From: Erythrobacter sp. BLCC-B19
GTDB lineage: Bacteria > Pseudomonadota > Alphaproteobacteria > Sphingomonadales > Sphingomonadaceae
DNA length: 64,000 nucleotides
Assembly (NCBI RefSeq): GCF_028621955.1
Contig: NZ_CP117516.1
Location: 310,001 to 374,000 of the forward strand
Reading direction: 5' to 3'
The notes under the pieces are model-generated. The model was given only the letters and a program-made list of their open reading frames with translations, was not told where the DNA came from and did not search any database. Made by a program: the position numbers and the translations under genes. Shown one piece after another: positions 26,361 to 36,200 of this stretch; the stretch's first letter is position 1, and every line of letters begins with the position of its first letter.

Positions 26361-28144
26361 CAGTGGTTATGCCGCGGCAATTTCCGCGCCGTCCCGCGAT
26401 ACTTGAGCGCGAAGTCCATCACGCCCCCTTCTGCCAGCTGCCCGGTCTTCTCGCGGTAGAGCTCCTCCCACGGGGTCTGGCTTTCGGGCACCGGCGGAAT
26501 CGTTTCCTCGGCCTTCCGCCGTGCAATCTCCGCCTCGTCCACCAGCGCATCGCAGGTGCGCGCATTGAGATCGACGCGGATGATGTCCCCCGTGCGCAGC
26601 CAGCCGAGGCCGCCGCCGACCGCGCTTTCGGGGCTGACGTTGAGGATCGAGGGGCTGTCGCTCGTCCCCGATTGCCGCCCGTCGCCCAGTGTGGGCAGCC
26701 ACGGCTTGCCGGCGCGGATCATCGCGTCGGGCGGCTGCATATTGACCACCTCGGCGCTCCCCGGCCAGCCGATCACCCCCGATCCGCGGATCACGAGGAT
26801 GCAGTCCTCGTCGATGTTCAAGGCCGGATCGTTGATGCGGTGATGGTAATCGTCCGACCCGTCAAACACGATCGCGCGGGCCTCGAACACGCCCTCGGCA
26901 CCGGGGCGTGACAGGTAACGCGCGCGGAAGGCGGGGCCGATCACGGATGTCTTGAGGATCGCGAAATCGAACAGGTTGCCCGACAGCACCATGAACCCGG
27001 CCTTGTCGATCAGCGGATCGGCAAAGGGGCGGATCATCTCGCGGTCGGGGCTTTCGGCACCGCCAAGGTTCTCGGCCATGGTCTTGCCGGTGCAGGTCAG
27101 CACGTCGCCATTGAGGCGGCCCGCGTTCAGCAATTCCCACATAGCGGCAGGCACGCCCCCTGCGCGGTGGAAGCGCTCGCCCAGATATTGCCCGGCGGGC
27201 TGCATATTGACCAGCAGCGGCAGGTCATAGCCATGCGCTTGCCACACCTCGGTCTCGAGCGGCACCCCCGCGTGCGCGGCCATCGCCATGATATGCGGCT
27301 GGGCGTTGGAGGAACCGCCGATCACGCTGACGGTGGCAATCGCGTTCTCGAACGCCTCGCGGGTGAGAATGTCGGAGGGCTTGAGGTCTTCCAGCACCAT
27401 CTCGACGATCCGCCGTCCGGTGCGATAGGCCATCTGCCCGCGCTCGCGATAGGGCGCGGGGATCGCGGCGCATCCCGTCAGCGAGAGGCCCAGCGCCTCG
27501 GCGACGGCGTTCATGGTGCTCGCCGTGCCCATCGAATTGCAATGCCCGGCAGAGGGCGCGCTGGAGGTGGCGCGGTTGAGGAATTCCTCCTCGTCGATCT
27601 CGCCTGCCGCCAGTTTGCGGCGGCTGCGCCAGATGACGGTGCCCGAGCCGACCAGCTCGCCTTCATGCCAGCCGTCGAGCATCGGGCCACCTGACAGGAC
27701 GATAGCGGGAATATCGACCGTAGAGGCAGCCATGATCTGCGAAGGCGTGGTCTTGTCGCAGCCCGTGGTCAGCACCACGCCATCGAGCGGATATCCGTTC
27801 AGCAGCTCCACCAGCCCCAGATAGAGCAGGTTGCGATCCAGCGCGGCGGTCGGCCTGCGGCAGTTCTCGAAAATCGGGTGGACGGGAAATTCGATTGGTA
27901 TGCCGCCCGCATCGCGGATCCCGTCGCGCGTGCGTTTCGCCAGATCCACATGGATGCGGTTGCAGGGGGAAAGGTCGCTGCCGGACTGGGCGATGCCGAT
28001 GATCGGCTTGCCGCTTTGCAGTTCCTCGGGCGTCACCCCGTAATTCATGAAGCGTTCGAGATAGAGCGCGGTCATGTCCATGCGTTCGCGGTTGTCGAAC
28101 CAGTCGCGTGAACGCAGGCGGCGGGGTGGCGTCGTGTCTGTCAT
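26360..28144 (-). CDS. xylD: D-xylonate dehydratase, IlvD/Edd family (XylD-like)
   Basis: A 594-residue IlvD/Edd-family dehydratase. The iron-sulfur cysteines lie in SDLSPCNRIH, LTTGCDKTTPS and SAGHCNSMGTAST, and C-terminal motifs include DALVDEAEIARRKAE. The N-terminal RSRDWFDN and FPVHPIFENCRRPTA are features of sugar-acid dehydratases, not of dihydroxyacid dehydratase of branched-chain synthesis. It would convert D-xylonate to 2-keto-3-deoxyxylonate, the third Weimberg step. It is flanked by the LacI gene (ATGA overlap upstream) and a GH43 gene downstream. Related aldonate dehydratases cannot be excluded by sequence alone. Confidence 0.85.
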   Translation of the reverse strand: MTDTTPPRRLRSRDWFDNRERMDMTALYLERFMNYGVTPEELQSGKPIIGIAQSGSDLSPCNRIHVDLAKRTRDGIRDAGGIPIEFPVHPIFENCRRPTAALDRNLLYLGLVELLNGYPLDGVVLTTGCDKTTPSQIMAASTVDIPAIVLSGGPMLDGWHEGELVGSGTVIWRSRRKLAAGEIDEEEFLNRATSSAPSAGHCNSMGTASTMNAVAEALGLSLTGCAAIPAPYRERGQMAYRTGRRIVEMVLEDLKPSDILTREAFENAIATVSVIGGSSNAQPHIMAMAAHAGVPLETEVWQAHGYDLPLLVNMQPAGQYLGERFHRAGGVPAAMWELLNAGRLNGDVLTCTGKTMAENLGGAESPDREMIRPFADPLIDKAGFMVLSGNLFDFAILKTSVIGPAFRARYLSRPGAEGVFEARAIVFDGSDDYHHRINDPALNIDEDCILVIRGSGVIGWPGSAEVVNMQPPDAMIRAGKPWLPTLGDGRQSGTSDSPSILNVSPESAVGGGLGWLRTGDIIRVDLNARTCDALVDEAEIARRKAEETIPPVPESQTPWEELYREKTGQLAEGGVMDFALKYRGTARKLPRHNH

Positions 28145-29268
28145 GGGCTCCCGGGGGGTGGACTGAAAGAGGCAGCGAGGCTTGGCCCCGCATCGGAATT
28201 GCGGCGGATCAGCTGGTAGGCGAGCGTCAGCTGCTCAGGCTTCACCTTGCTGGCGCGTGGCTTCTGCTTGTGGACGCGCGCGATCATGGCGACGGCCTCG
28301 GCGGTCATTTCGCGGATCGGCTGGCGGATCGTGGTCAGTTCGGGCCAGATCGAACTCGCCAGCTCGGTATCGTCGAAGCCGCACACGGTGATGTCGCCCG
28401 GCACATCGAGATGCCGCCGATGCGCCATCGCGACCGTCGCTGCGGCCATGTCGTCATTCGAGGCGAAGATCGCGGTCGGGCGATGGGCGGCACCCAGCAA
28501 GCGCTCGGCCGCGACCATGCCCGACCGGTAGGTGAACTGCCCCTGGGCAATCAGGCGCTCGTCAATGGCAAGGCCCGCATCGGTCATCGCCTTGCGATAG
28601 CCTTCGAGCCGCTGGCCGCTCGCCACCTGTTCGGGGTTGCCGATGATGAAGCCGATGCGTTCGTGCCCGAGGCTGATGATGTGCCTCGTCATGTCATAGG
28701 CGGCCTGGAATTCGTCGATCAGCACGGCCCCGTGGCTGCCGGTCGCCCGGCCCGGGCCGACCGCGACCGCGATCCCGCCCGAGGAGCGGATCAGGTCGAG
28801 CACGCTCTGGTCGTCGCACAGCGGCGGGGGGAGAATGTAGCCCTCGATCCCGCCATCGAGCAGTTTCCTGATGACCTTCTGCGCCTCGGCGACATTCTCG
28901 CAGGCCTGCACCACCAGATAGATGTCGCGGCGGCTGGCTTCCTCGAGCGCGCCCATCAGGAATTCGCTGAGGTAGGAGGCCGAGGGGTTGTCGAACAGCA
29001 GGGCGATGCGCAGCTGCGATCCCGCCGCGAGCGAACGCGCCGCGCGGTTGGGGACGTAGTTGAGCTTGGCGATCGCGCCCAAGACCTTCTGCTTGGTGTC
29101 CTCGCGCACGTTCTCCTCGCCGTTGATGACGCGGCTCACCGTCATCGGCGAGCATTGCGCCTCGCGCGCGACATCGGTGATCGTGGGCGCGGCGTTCGAG
29201 CGCCGGGCGGCGCGCTTGCGGCTGGGCGTGGCGGAGGGTTCGGGCTTTGTGCTCATGGCGAGCGCCAT
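28141..29268 (-). CDS. xylR: LacI-family transcriptional regulator of the xylan locus
   Basis: A 375-residue LacI/GalR repressor. The DNA-binding head is PTITDVAREAQCSPMTVSRV with the hinge helix LNYVPNRAARSLAAG, followed by the periplasmic-binding-protein-like ligand domain (LRIALLFDNPSASYLSEFL onward, with FASNDDMAAATVAMAHRR and CGFDDTELASSIWPELTTIRQP). A lysine/arginine-rich N-terminal extension of about 28 residues precedes the head. Two ATGs are possible (29268 and 29256). The gene overlaps xylD by four bases, and a palindrome at 29299-29315 lies just upstream, suggesting autoregulation. It is the natural candidate for binding the GGTAGCGCTACC sites; the effector is probably xylose or a pathway intermediate. 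The symbol is by analogy with Caulobacter. Confidence 0.82.
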   Translation of the reverse strand: MALAMSTKPEPSATPSRKRAARRSNAAPTITDVAREAQCSPMTVSRVINGEENVREDTKQKVLGAIAKLNYVPNRAARSLAAGSQLRIALLFDNPSASYLSEFLMGALEEASRRDIYLVVQACENVAEAQKVIRKLLDGGIEGYILPPPLCDDQSVLDLIRSSGGIAVAVGPGRATGSHGAVLIDEFQAAYDMTRHIISLGHERIGFIIGNPEQVASGQRLEGYRKAMTDAGLAIDERLIAQGQFTYRSGMVAAERLLGAAHRPTAIFASNDDMAAATVAMAHRRHLDVPGDITVCGFDDTELASSIWPELTTIRQPIREMTAEAVAMIARVHKQKPRASKVKPEQLTLAYQLIRRNSDAGPSLAASFSPPPGSP

Positions 29269-29298
29269 ACTGCGTGCGCCCGAGTGTCAGCAAGCGGC

Positions 29299-29315
29299 AT
29301 GATGAGCGCTATCAT
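29299..29315. promoter_or_regulatory. Variant palindrome upstream of the LacI gene (site 4)
   Basis: ATGAT and ATCAT form an inverted repeat around GAGCGCT (29299-29315), 31 bp before the longest LacI start. It has the right half (GCGCTATCAT) of the locus operator but one extra base on the left, so it may be a weaker autoregulatory site. Confidence 0.4.
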
Positions 29316-29359
29316 GGCCCGGCCCCACCCGCCTTGGCGCAAACCTGATCGCAAAGCCG

Positions 29360-29399
29360 TTGACAAGCCCTCGCCCCCTCATCATGGTAGCGCTACCAC
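29360..29399 (+). promoter_or_regulatory. Promoter with overlapping perfect operator (site 5), GH3-GH10 operon
   Basis: TTGACA (29360-29365), a 17-base spacer and CATGGT (29383-29388) form a promoter pointing at the GH3 gene. TGGTAGCGCTACCA (29385-29398) is a perfect 14-bp palindrome overlapping the -10 element, the best copy of the operator in the window. The spacing is identical to that at 18349-18377. Confidence 0.7.
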
Positions 29400-29444
29400 A
29401 CTACAGCGGCCAGTCAAGCCGCCGTGTCAGGAGAGGGACAACTT

Positions 29445-31853
29445 ATGAGAGGGATCAAGCGGGCTGCGCTGGCGGCGGGCGTGTGTCTGGCGGCGTTCGG
29501 GATGGCAGTTGCACCGGCAACGCAGGCGCAGCCCGTGGCGGTCGAACGCGCGATGAAGGACGCGCCGTACTGGAACGCAGCGCTCCCCGTCGAACAGCGC
29601 GTCGAAGACCTGCTGGCGCGCATGACGCTGGAGGAAAAGGTCGCGCAGATCCTCACCATCTGGGACTCCAAGCCCAAGATCCAGAGCGCCGGTGACGTGT
29701 TCGATCCGGCCAAGGCCAGCGCGGTGTTCCCGCAAGGGATCGGCCAGATCGCCCGCCCCTCGGACCGTTCGGGCCCATCGTCTCCGCGCGCCGTGTCGCG
29801 CCGCTCGATTGAGGACAGCATCCAATACGTGATCGACGCGCAGCGCTGGGCAATGGAGAATACCCGCCTCGGCATCCCGATCCTGTTCCACGAGGAATCG
29901 CTCCACGGCCTTGCGGCCAAGGACGCGACCGCCTTTCCGCAGGCGATCGGCCTTGCCTCGACCTGGGACCCGGCACTGGTGCGCGACATCAACGCCCTCA
30001 TCGCCGATGAAACGCGCGCACGCGGGGTGCACATGGTGCTCTCCCCCGTGGTCGATGTCGCCCGCGATCCGCGCTGGGGGCGGATCGAGGAAACCTTCGG
30101 CGAAGACCCCTTCCTTGTCGGCGAGATGGGCGTCGCCTCGGTCGAGGGGCTGATGGGCAGCGGCACCGCCCGCAAGCTCGCACCGGGCAAGGTGATGGCC
30201 ACGCTCAAGCACATGACCGGCCACGGCCAGCCCGAAAGCGGCACCAATGTCGGCCCCGCCCCGATCAGCGAGCGCACCTTGCGCGAAATGTTCTTCCCCC
30301 CCTTCGAACAGGTCGTGCGCCGCACGAAAATCGACGCGGTGATGGCGAGCTATAACGAGATCGACGGCATCCCCAGCCACGCCAACCGCTGGCTGCTGGA
30401 AGGCGTGCTGCGGGGCGAGTGGGGGTATCAGGGCGCGGTCGTATCGGACTATTACGCCATCGAGGACATGGCCCGCCTCCACCACATCGCCCCCGACAAT
30501 GCCGGTGCAGGCGAGCTGGCGCTGCTCGCCGGGGTGGATGTCGATCTGCCTGAAGGCGCGGGGTTCAAGGATCTCGCCGCCAGCGTGCGTGAAGGCCGGG
30601 TGCCGCAGGCGGCTCTCGACAATGCCGTGCGGCGGCTCTTGACCATGAAGTTCAACGCCGGGCTGTTCGACAACCCCTGGCCCGATCTCGCCAAGGCGCA
30701 GACGTCGAACGGGGCCGAAGGCGTGGCGCTCGCCCGGCTGGCGGCGGAAAAGTCGCTGGTGCTGCTCAAGAACAATGGCGCCTTGCCGCTGGCGGTGCCG
30801 GACAAGGCGGGCGGCACAAAGCCCACCATTGCGGTGATCGGCCCCAATGCGGACGTGGCGCGGCTGGGCGGCTATTACGGCGAACCGCGCGCCAGCGTCA
30901 CGCCGCTTGCCGGCCTGCGCGCTGCCGTGGGGAACCGCGCGAACATCGTCCACGCGCTGGGCGTCGAAATCGTCAAGGGCGATAGCGACTGGTGGGACGA
31001 TCCGGTCGAGCTCGCCGACCCGGCCGAAAACCGCCGCCGCATCGCCGAAGCGGTCGAGGTCGCCAAAGCCGCGGACACCATCGTCCTGTTCATCGGCGAC
31101 ACCGAAAAGACCAGCCGCGAAGGTTGGGCCGCCAATCACCTTGGCGACCGCACCAGCCTTGATCTGGTGGGCGAACAGAACGATCTGTTCCGGGCGATGA
31201 AGGCGCTCGGCAAGCCGGTGGTGGTTGTTCTCGTGAACGGCCGCCCGCCTAGCTACCCGACCATCGCCGCAGAGGCCGATGCCATCCTTGAAACGTGGTA
31301 TGCGGGCGAACAGCAGGGCCATGCGATTGCCGATGCGTTGCTCGGCAAGGTCAATCCGGGCGGCAAGCTGCCGGTCTCGGTCGCGCGCAATGCGGGCCAG
31401 CTGCCGCTGTTCTACAACCACAAGCCCAGCGCGCGGCGCGGGTATCTGTTCGACGAGGTGACGCCGCTCTACCCCTTCGGCTGGGGGCTGAGCTACACCA
31501 CCTTCCAGCTGGGCGCGCCGCAGCTGTCCCAAGCGACGATCAAGCCGGGCGAAGGCGTGACGGTGACGGTGCCCGTTACCAACACCGGCGCGCGCAGCGG
31601 TGACGAGGTGGTGCAGGTCTATCTGCGCGACGACATCAGTTCGGTGACGCGCCCGGTCAAGGAGCTGGTGGGCTTCCAGCGCGTGACTCTCAAACCCGGC
31701 GAGACGCGCAATGTCGCGATCACGATCGCCCCGCGCGCTTTCATGCTGTGGAACACCGACATGAAGCAGGTGACCGAGCCCGGCACCTTCACGCTGATGA
31801 CCGGCGCCAATTCCGCTGAGGTGCAGAGTGTGAAGCTGGAGGTGCGCCCATGA
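29445..31853 (+). CDS. Exported GH3 beta-xylosidase/beta-glucosidase
   Basis: An 802-residue GH3 enzyme. The signal peptide covers about residues 1-30 (AALAAGVCLAAFGMAVAPATQA). The barrel has MTLEEKVAQIL, FHEESLHGLAAKDATAFPQAIG (the HEExLHG form common in GH3 xylosidases), DPRWGRIEETFGEDPFLVGEMG and KHMTGHGQPESGTN, with nucleophile Asp335 in VVSDYYAIEDM. The alpha/beta sandwich starts near LVLLKNNGALPL, and a fibronectin-III-like domain ends the protein (VPVTNTGARSGDEVVQVYLRD onward). I chose the ATG at 29445, which follows GGAGAGGGAC. It is coupled to the GH10 xylanase gene by an ATGA overlap. Release of xylose from xylo-oligosaccharides is the likely role. Confidence 0.88.
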   Translation: MRGIKRAALAAGVCLAAFGMAVAPATQAQPVAVERAMKDAPYWNAALPVEQRVEDLLARMTLEEKVAQILTIWDSKPKIQSAGDVFDPAKASAVFPQGIGQIARPSDRSGPSSPRAVSRRSIEDSIQYVIDAQRWAMENTRLGIPILFHEESLHGLAAKDATAFPQAIGLASTWDPALVRDINALIADETRARGVHMVLSPVVDVARDPRWGRIEETFGEDPFLVGEMGVASVEGLMGSGTARKLAPGKVMATLKHMTGHGQPESGTNVGPAPISERTLREMFFPPFEQVVRRTKIDAVMASYNEIDGIPSHANRWLLEGVLRGEWGYQGAVVSDYYAIEDMARLHHIAPDNAGAGELALLAGVDVDLPEGAGFKDLAASVREGRVPQAALDNAVRRLLTMKFNAGLFDNPWPDLAKAQTSNGAEGVALARLAAEKSLVLLKNNGALPLAVPDKAGGTKPTIAVIGPNADVARLGGYYGEPRASVTPLAGLRAAVGNRANIVHALGVEIVKGDSDWWDDPVELADPAENRRRIAEAVEVAKAADTIVLFIGDTEKTSREGWAANHLGDRTSLDLVGEQNDLFRAMKALGKPVVVVLVNGRPPSYPTIAAEADAILETWYAGEQQGHAIADALLGKVNPGGKLPVSVARNAGQLPLFYNHKPSARRGYLFDEVTPLYPFGWGLSYTTFQLGAPQLSQATIKPGEGVTVTVPVTNTGARSGDEVVQVYLRDDISSVTRPVKELVGFQRVTLKPGETRNVAITIAPRAFMLWNTDMKQVTEPGTFTLMTGANSAEVQSVKLEVRP

Positions 31854-33055
31854 CCGTCTCTCGCCGCGACGCATTGGGCGCGATCGGAACCACGCTGGCC
31901 GCACTGCCGCTGGTCGGCTGCGGCGGCGGATCGGCCTCGCCTGCCCCGGTCAGCACCCCGCCTGCCCCGCCTTCGGGCGGAGGCGGTGCGCCTCAACCCG
32001 GCCTCAACACACTCGCCCTGCGGGGACGCCGCAAGTTCGGCAGCGCCATCGCTTCGACCCCCGGCAACAGCAATGGGGGCTCGATCCAGAACAGCGCCTA
32101 TACCGACATCATCCGGGCCGAATGCGGGCTTGTCGTCCCCGAAAACGAGATGAAGTGGCAGGCCGTCCGCCCCAGCCCCACGGTCTATACCTTCGACCGG
32201 ATGGACGAGATTGTCCGCTGGGCGCAGGCCAATGCCCTGGCGGTGCGCGGACACACCCTGCTGTGGCACCGCCCGCAATGGTTCCCGAACTGGCTCAACA
32301 CCTATGACTATGGCGCCAATCCCGTGCGCGAGGCCGAGCGGCTGCTGACCGAGCATATCCAGACCGTCACCCGCCGCTACAAGGGCGTGATCACCTCCTA
32401 TGATGTGGTCAACGAAGCGATCGACCATGATCGCAACGCCCCCATCGAAACCAGCATGAGCCGCGCGATGGGCAGCCCCGAGGCGGTGCTCGACCTCGCC
32501 TTCCACACCGCGCGGGCCGAACTGCCGGATGCGCAGCTAGTGTATAATGATTACATGAGCTGGGAGCCGCAGCACGCGCGCCACTGCGATGATGTGCTGC
32601 GCCTGCTCGAAGGCTTCAGGAAGCGCGGCACCCCCGTCGATGCGCTGGGCATCCAGTCGCATATCGAGATTTTCGCGATTGATCCGGCGACCGGCAATGG
32701 CCCCTATGCCGAAGCGGCGTGGCGGCGGTTTCTGGATGAGGTCACCGGCATGGGCTACCGCCTGCTCGTCACCGAGTTCGACGTGAAGGACAAGGCGCTG
32801 CCCGCCAATATCGCCAGCCGCGACGCAAAGGTGGCGGACTTTGCGCGGCGCTATTTCGAGGTGATGTTCGATTACGCCGCCCATCTCGATGATGTGCTCG
32901 CCTGGGGCATGGTCGACCGGTTCAACTGGTTGCAGGGCTTTGATCCCGCCAAGCGCGCCGACGGGCAGGAGGTGCGCGGCACGCCCTATGATTCCCAGTA
33001 TCGCGCCAAGCCGCTGCGCAGCGCGATCGCCAACGTTCTCAGCGCTGCCGGCTAA
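31850..33055 (+). CDS. GH10 endo-beta-1,4-xylanase, probable lipoprotein
   Basis: A 401-residue GH10 xylanase. The leader MTVSRRDALGAIGTTLAALPLVGC has both a twin arginine and a lipobox (LVGC, Cys24), so a Tat-exported lipoprotein is likely. A Gly/Pro/Ser-rich linker follows, then the barrel: VVPENEMKWQA, GHTLLWHRPQWFPNW, the acid/base Glu189 in SYDVVNEAIDHD, LGIQSHIEIF, and the nucleophile Glu309 in VTEFDVKD. WGMVDRFNWLQGF completes the family signature. It cleaves the xylan backbone and defines the main substrate of the locus. It overlaps the GH3 stop and is followed by an intrinsic terminator. Confidence 0.93.
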   Translation: MTVSRRDALGAIGTTLAALPLVGCGGGSASPAPVSTPPAPPSGGGGAPQPGLNTLALRGRRKFGSAIASTPGNSNGGSIQNSAYTDIIRAECGLVVPENEMKWQAVRPSPTVYTFDRMDEIVRWAQANALAVRGHTLLWHRPQWFPNWLNTYDYGANPVREAERLLTEHIQTVTRRYKGVITSYDVVNEAIDHDRNAPIETSMSRAMGSPEAVLDLAFHTARAELPDAQLVYNDYMSWEPQHARHCDDVLRLLEGFRKRGTPVDALGIQSHIEIFAIDPATGNGPYAEAAWRRFLDEVTGMGYRLLVTEFDVKDKALPANIASRDAKVADFARRYFEVMFDYAAHLDDVLAWGMVDRFNWLQGFDPAKRADGQEVRGTPYDSQYRAKPLRSAIANVLSAAG

Positions 33056-33083
33056 CGCTCTTTCCTCCGGCAGCACCCCCTGC

Positions 33084-33113
33084 GGCCCGGGCACTGTCCC
33101 GGGCCATTTTTTT
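33084..33113 (+). terminator. Intrinsic terminator after the GH3-GH10 operon
   Basis: GGCCCGGG (33084-33091) pairs perfectly with CCCGGGCC (33098-33105) around a 6-base loop, followed by A and seven T (33107-33113). It lies 28 bp after the GH10 stop. Confidence 0.85.
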
Positions 33114-33142
33114 GCCCGCCCGCGCCCGCAGCGCGCATGAGA

Positions 33143-33176
33143 AAAGGGCCCCCCGGCTTGTGCCGGAGAGCCCTTT
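33143..33176 (-). terminator. Intrinsic terminator of the TonB-dependent receptor gene
   Basis: Arms at 33143-33157 and 33162-33176 around a 4-base loop, 31 bp after the receptor stop. As leftward RNA all 15 pairs form (two as G-U wobbles) and the descending arm ends in UUU. As rightward RNA the same two positions are C-A mismatches, so the hairpin favours leftward termination. Confidence 0.7.
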
Positions 33177-33207
33177 CCCTGGGGAAGCCCTCGCAAGGGG
33201 TCGTAAG

Positions 33208-36200
33208 TTAGAAGTTCCCCCGCAGGATGAACGAGAAGCGCCGGTCGTTCATGAAGAACGAACGCGGGGCAAGAACATCGGGGTCGCCGGTATAGGCCTG
33301 CGTGGTGCGGGTCACTTCGTTGAGCAGGTTCACCCCCTGCACACCCACCCGGATATTGTCGGTGATGTTGAAGAACATCGACGCATCCAGCTGCCCAGTC
33401 GATTCATTGAAGATCGAATAGAACGGGAAGATCACGTCCGCCGGCGTCAGCAGGAACCGCGAACGCCAGTTATAGGCGGCCCGCAGGCTGATCGGCCCCT
33501 TCTCGTAGAACACCGTCGCGTTGACGTTGTGCTTGGAGAGCTGTTCGAGCGGCAGGTTACCCGGCGGGACAGTGGATTCGTCCACCGGCTCGCCCGTGTT
33601 GAGGAAGCTGTTGGGAAGCCCCTTGCTCTCGATGAAGGTATAGTTGGCCGCGATCCCCAGACCGTCCAATGGCTTGGGCAGGAAATCATAGGTCTGCTGA
33701 TAGGCGACCTCGAAACCCTTGATCTTGCCGTTTTCCTCGAAATTGTCGGGGCCGCGCACCAGAACGGTCTTGGTCACACCATTGCTGGTGATTTCCCGGG
33801 TGAAGATGTCCTGGAAGAAGAAGTCCTTCACGTCCTTGTAGAAGGCGTTGAAGGTGAGCGATCCGACCGTATCGAAATACCATTCGACCGTCGCATCGAA
33901 CTGCCAGGCCGTGGCCGGGCGCAGATCCGGGTTGCCGGCAGTCGCGGTCAATTCGCTGCCCTCCAGACCGATCGTCAGGAAGTTGCGAATGAGCGCGTTG
34001 TCGGGCCGGGTCAGCACCTTGGATGCGGCAAACCGGACGATCACGTCGCTGGTGACGCCAAGCTTCAGGTTGAGGCTCGGCAGCCAGAAATCGTAATTCG
34101 TGTCCGCCACGCTGCGCAAGCCCCCATCGGCGGTGCCGTTGCCCGCGAACCGCTGGAGATCGGCATAGCCTTGCGGACCAAGGTTGCAGACCCCGCCCGG
34201 CGTGGTGGGCGGCGTGCCGGGAGGCGCACCATCGGGCACGCCCGCCTCGCAGCGACCCGGCGTGATGATCGCTCCGGTAACCGGATCAAGCACGTTGAAG
34301 AACGGATCCTGAATGCCCAGCGCCTGCCGGCTCGGCACGCCGAGGAAGCCTTCGGAGCGCACCCGCGTGTCGACATAGCGCACGCCGATATTGCCCGACA
34401 GGCGGAGCGAGGAACCGAACAGGTCATCGGCACCGAATTCGAGCTGGAGATAGGCCGCCGCATCCTGCTGGGTCAGCGGCTGGATATCCTCGCGCAGATA
34501 TGGCGTTCCGGGGATCGCCCCCTGCCGTCCGGCCAGCGGCACCCACGAGGGCGAGCTGCCGAGCGTGCGCGAAATGGCCTGCACCGACTGGAAGTCGGCA
34601 ATCGCGCCTTCATAGTCGCCGATCAGATCGCCGGTGTAATAGAACGCGCCCGGAGGCCCGGGAACCTGCCCGCGGAAGAAATTGGGGAATTCATAACGCT
34701 CGGACAGCCCTGCGGGCGTATCGGCGAAATTGGTCGGGCGCGAACCGGACCACACCTCGCTCAGCATCCCCCAGTTGTAGGTGGTGTAACGCACCGTCTG
34801 GTCGCGATCCTGATAGCGCGCGCCCCACTTGGCCTTGCGCAGGAAGGCATCATCATCGAACTCATAGGCCATGTCGGCCTGGAAGGCATATTGCTTGCCG
34901 CTCGAATCCTCGATGTGATCCATCGCCGCGCGCCAGAACTGGAAGCGCGGATCGTTGAAATACTGCTCGTCCGTCGCACCAGCCAATGCGGTGCCCGGGG
35001 TAGACCAGTTGTAGCCGAGGAACTGCGGCTTGCGCGGCACGATCACCGGCAGATCGCCCGAGATGTCGAGCTCCTGATCGGCGAACAGGGATCCGAACAC
35101 GCTGAAGTCGAGGTTCTGCTTGCGCGACTTGGCATATTGCGCGTCGAGCCGCAGCGACAGGCGATCGGTCAGCTCGGTCTTGAGGTTGAGCGAGAAGTCC
35201 TGGTTGACGATCTCGTCATTGACCTGACGGCGCGCGAGCGATTGCTGAAGCCCGCCAATCGGCACGAAGGGCGAGGCACCCGGATCACCGCGCCAGCCAT
35301 TGCTGGTGTTGACGATATAGCCCGACTGGAACAGCCCGGTGTCGTCATAGATGAAGTCGGTAAACCCGCCCACCGGGCACTGCGCGCGCGAGGTCGGATC
35401 GCCCAAGCCCCCGCCGGGATTGATGCGGTTGGGGCCATCGGAGTTTTGCAGACAGCCGATCGGGTAGGTGGTGTATTCGGCCTGATCCGGGGCCGTCTCG
35501 TAGGTGTACTCGCCCCACTTGTTGGTCGAGGCGGAGCGAATGAATTCGGCGGTGATGACGGTCTTGCCATCGACCGATTCGAACTGCGCCGATGCCGCGA
35601 TCCCGTTGCGCTCGCGGTCGAATTCCTGGGTGCGGAACTGGCCGCCCACCGGGGCCACGCGGCTGGCGGCGTAATCGGCAAAGCCATCCGCGCCCGCGGT
35701 TCCGAAATTGCCGCAAAGCGATCCGCCCGGCGGCAGGGTCGAGGTGTCGGTCGTGCCCGGCAGCGGGTTGCGGCACACCAGCACGCCATCGGTGTTGGAC
35801 GCATTCACCAGACGCCCGTCGCGGGTCTGGTAGTTGGCGACCTGAAGACCGTCGGCGCGGCTCTTGATCCGCGAATAGGACGCGCTCAGCAGCAGGCCGA
35901 AGCGGCCCTTGTCGGTGTCCCAGGTGTTGCTGATCAGGCCCGACAGGGTCGGCGTCCATTCCTTGCGGAAATCGCCGTAGTTGGCCTCGCCGCTGAAGGC
36001 GATCTTGAGGCCGTTGTTGTCGAACGGCTTGCGGGTGTTGAGGTTGACCGTCCCGGCCAGGCCGCCTTCGATCGTCTCGGCGGTGGCGTTCTTGCTGATC
36101 ACCACCGAACCCAGCAATTCGGCCGGCACGTCGGCAAAGTTCAGCGCTTGCCCGCCCACACCGGCAGAAAAGGCGGTGCGGCCGTTGAATTCCGAGCGCA

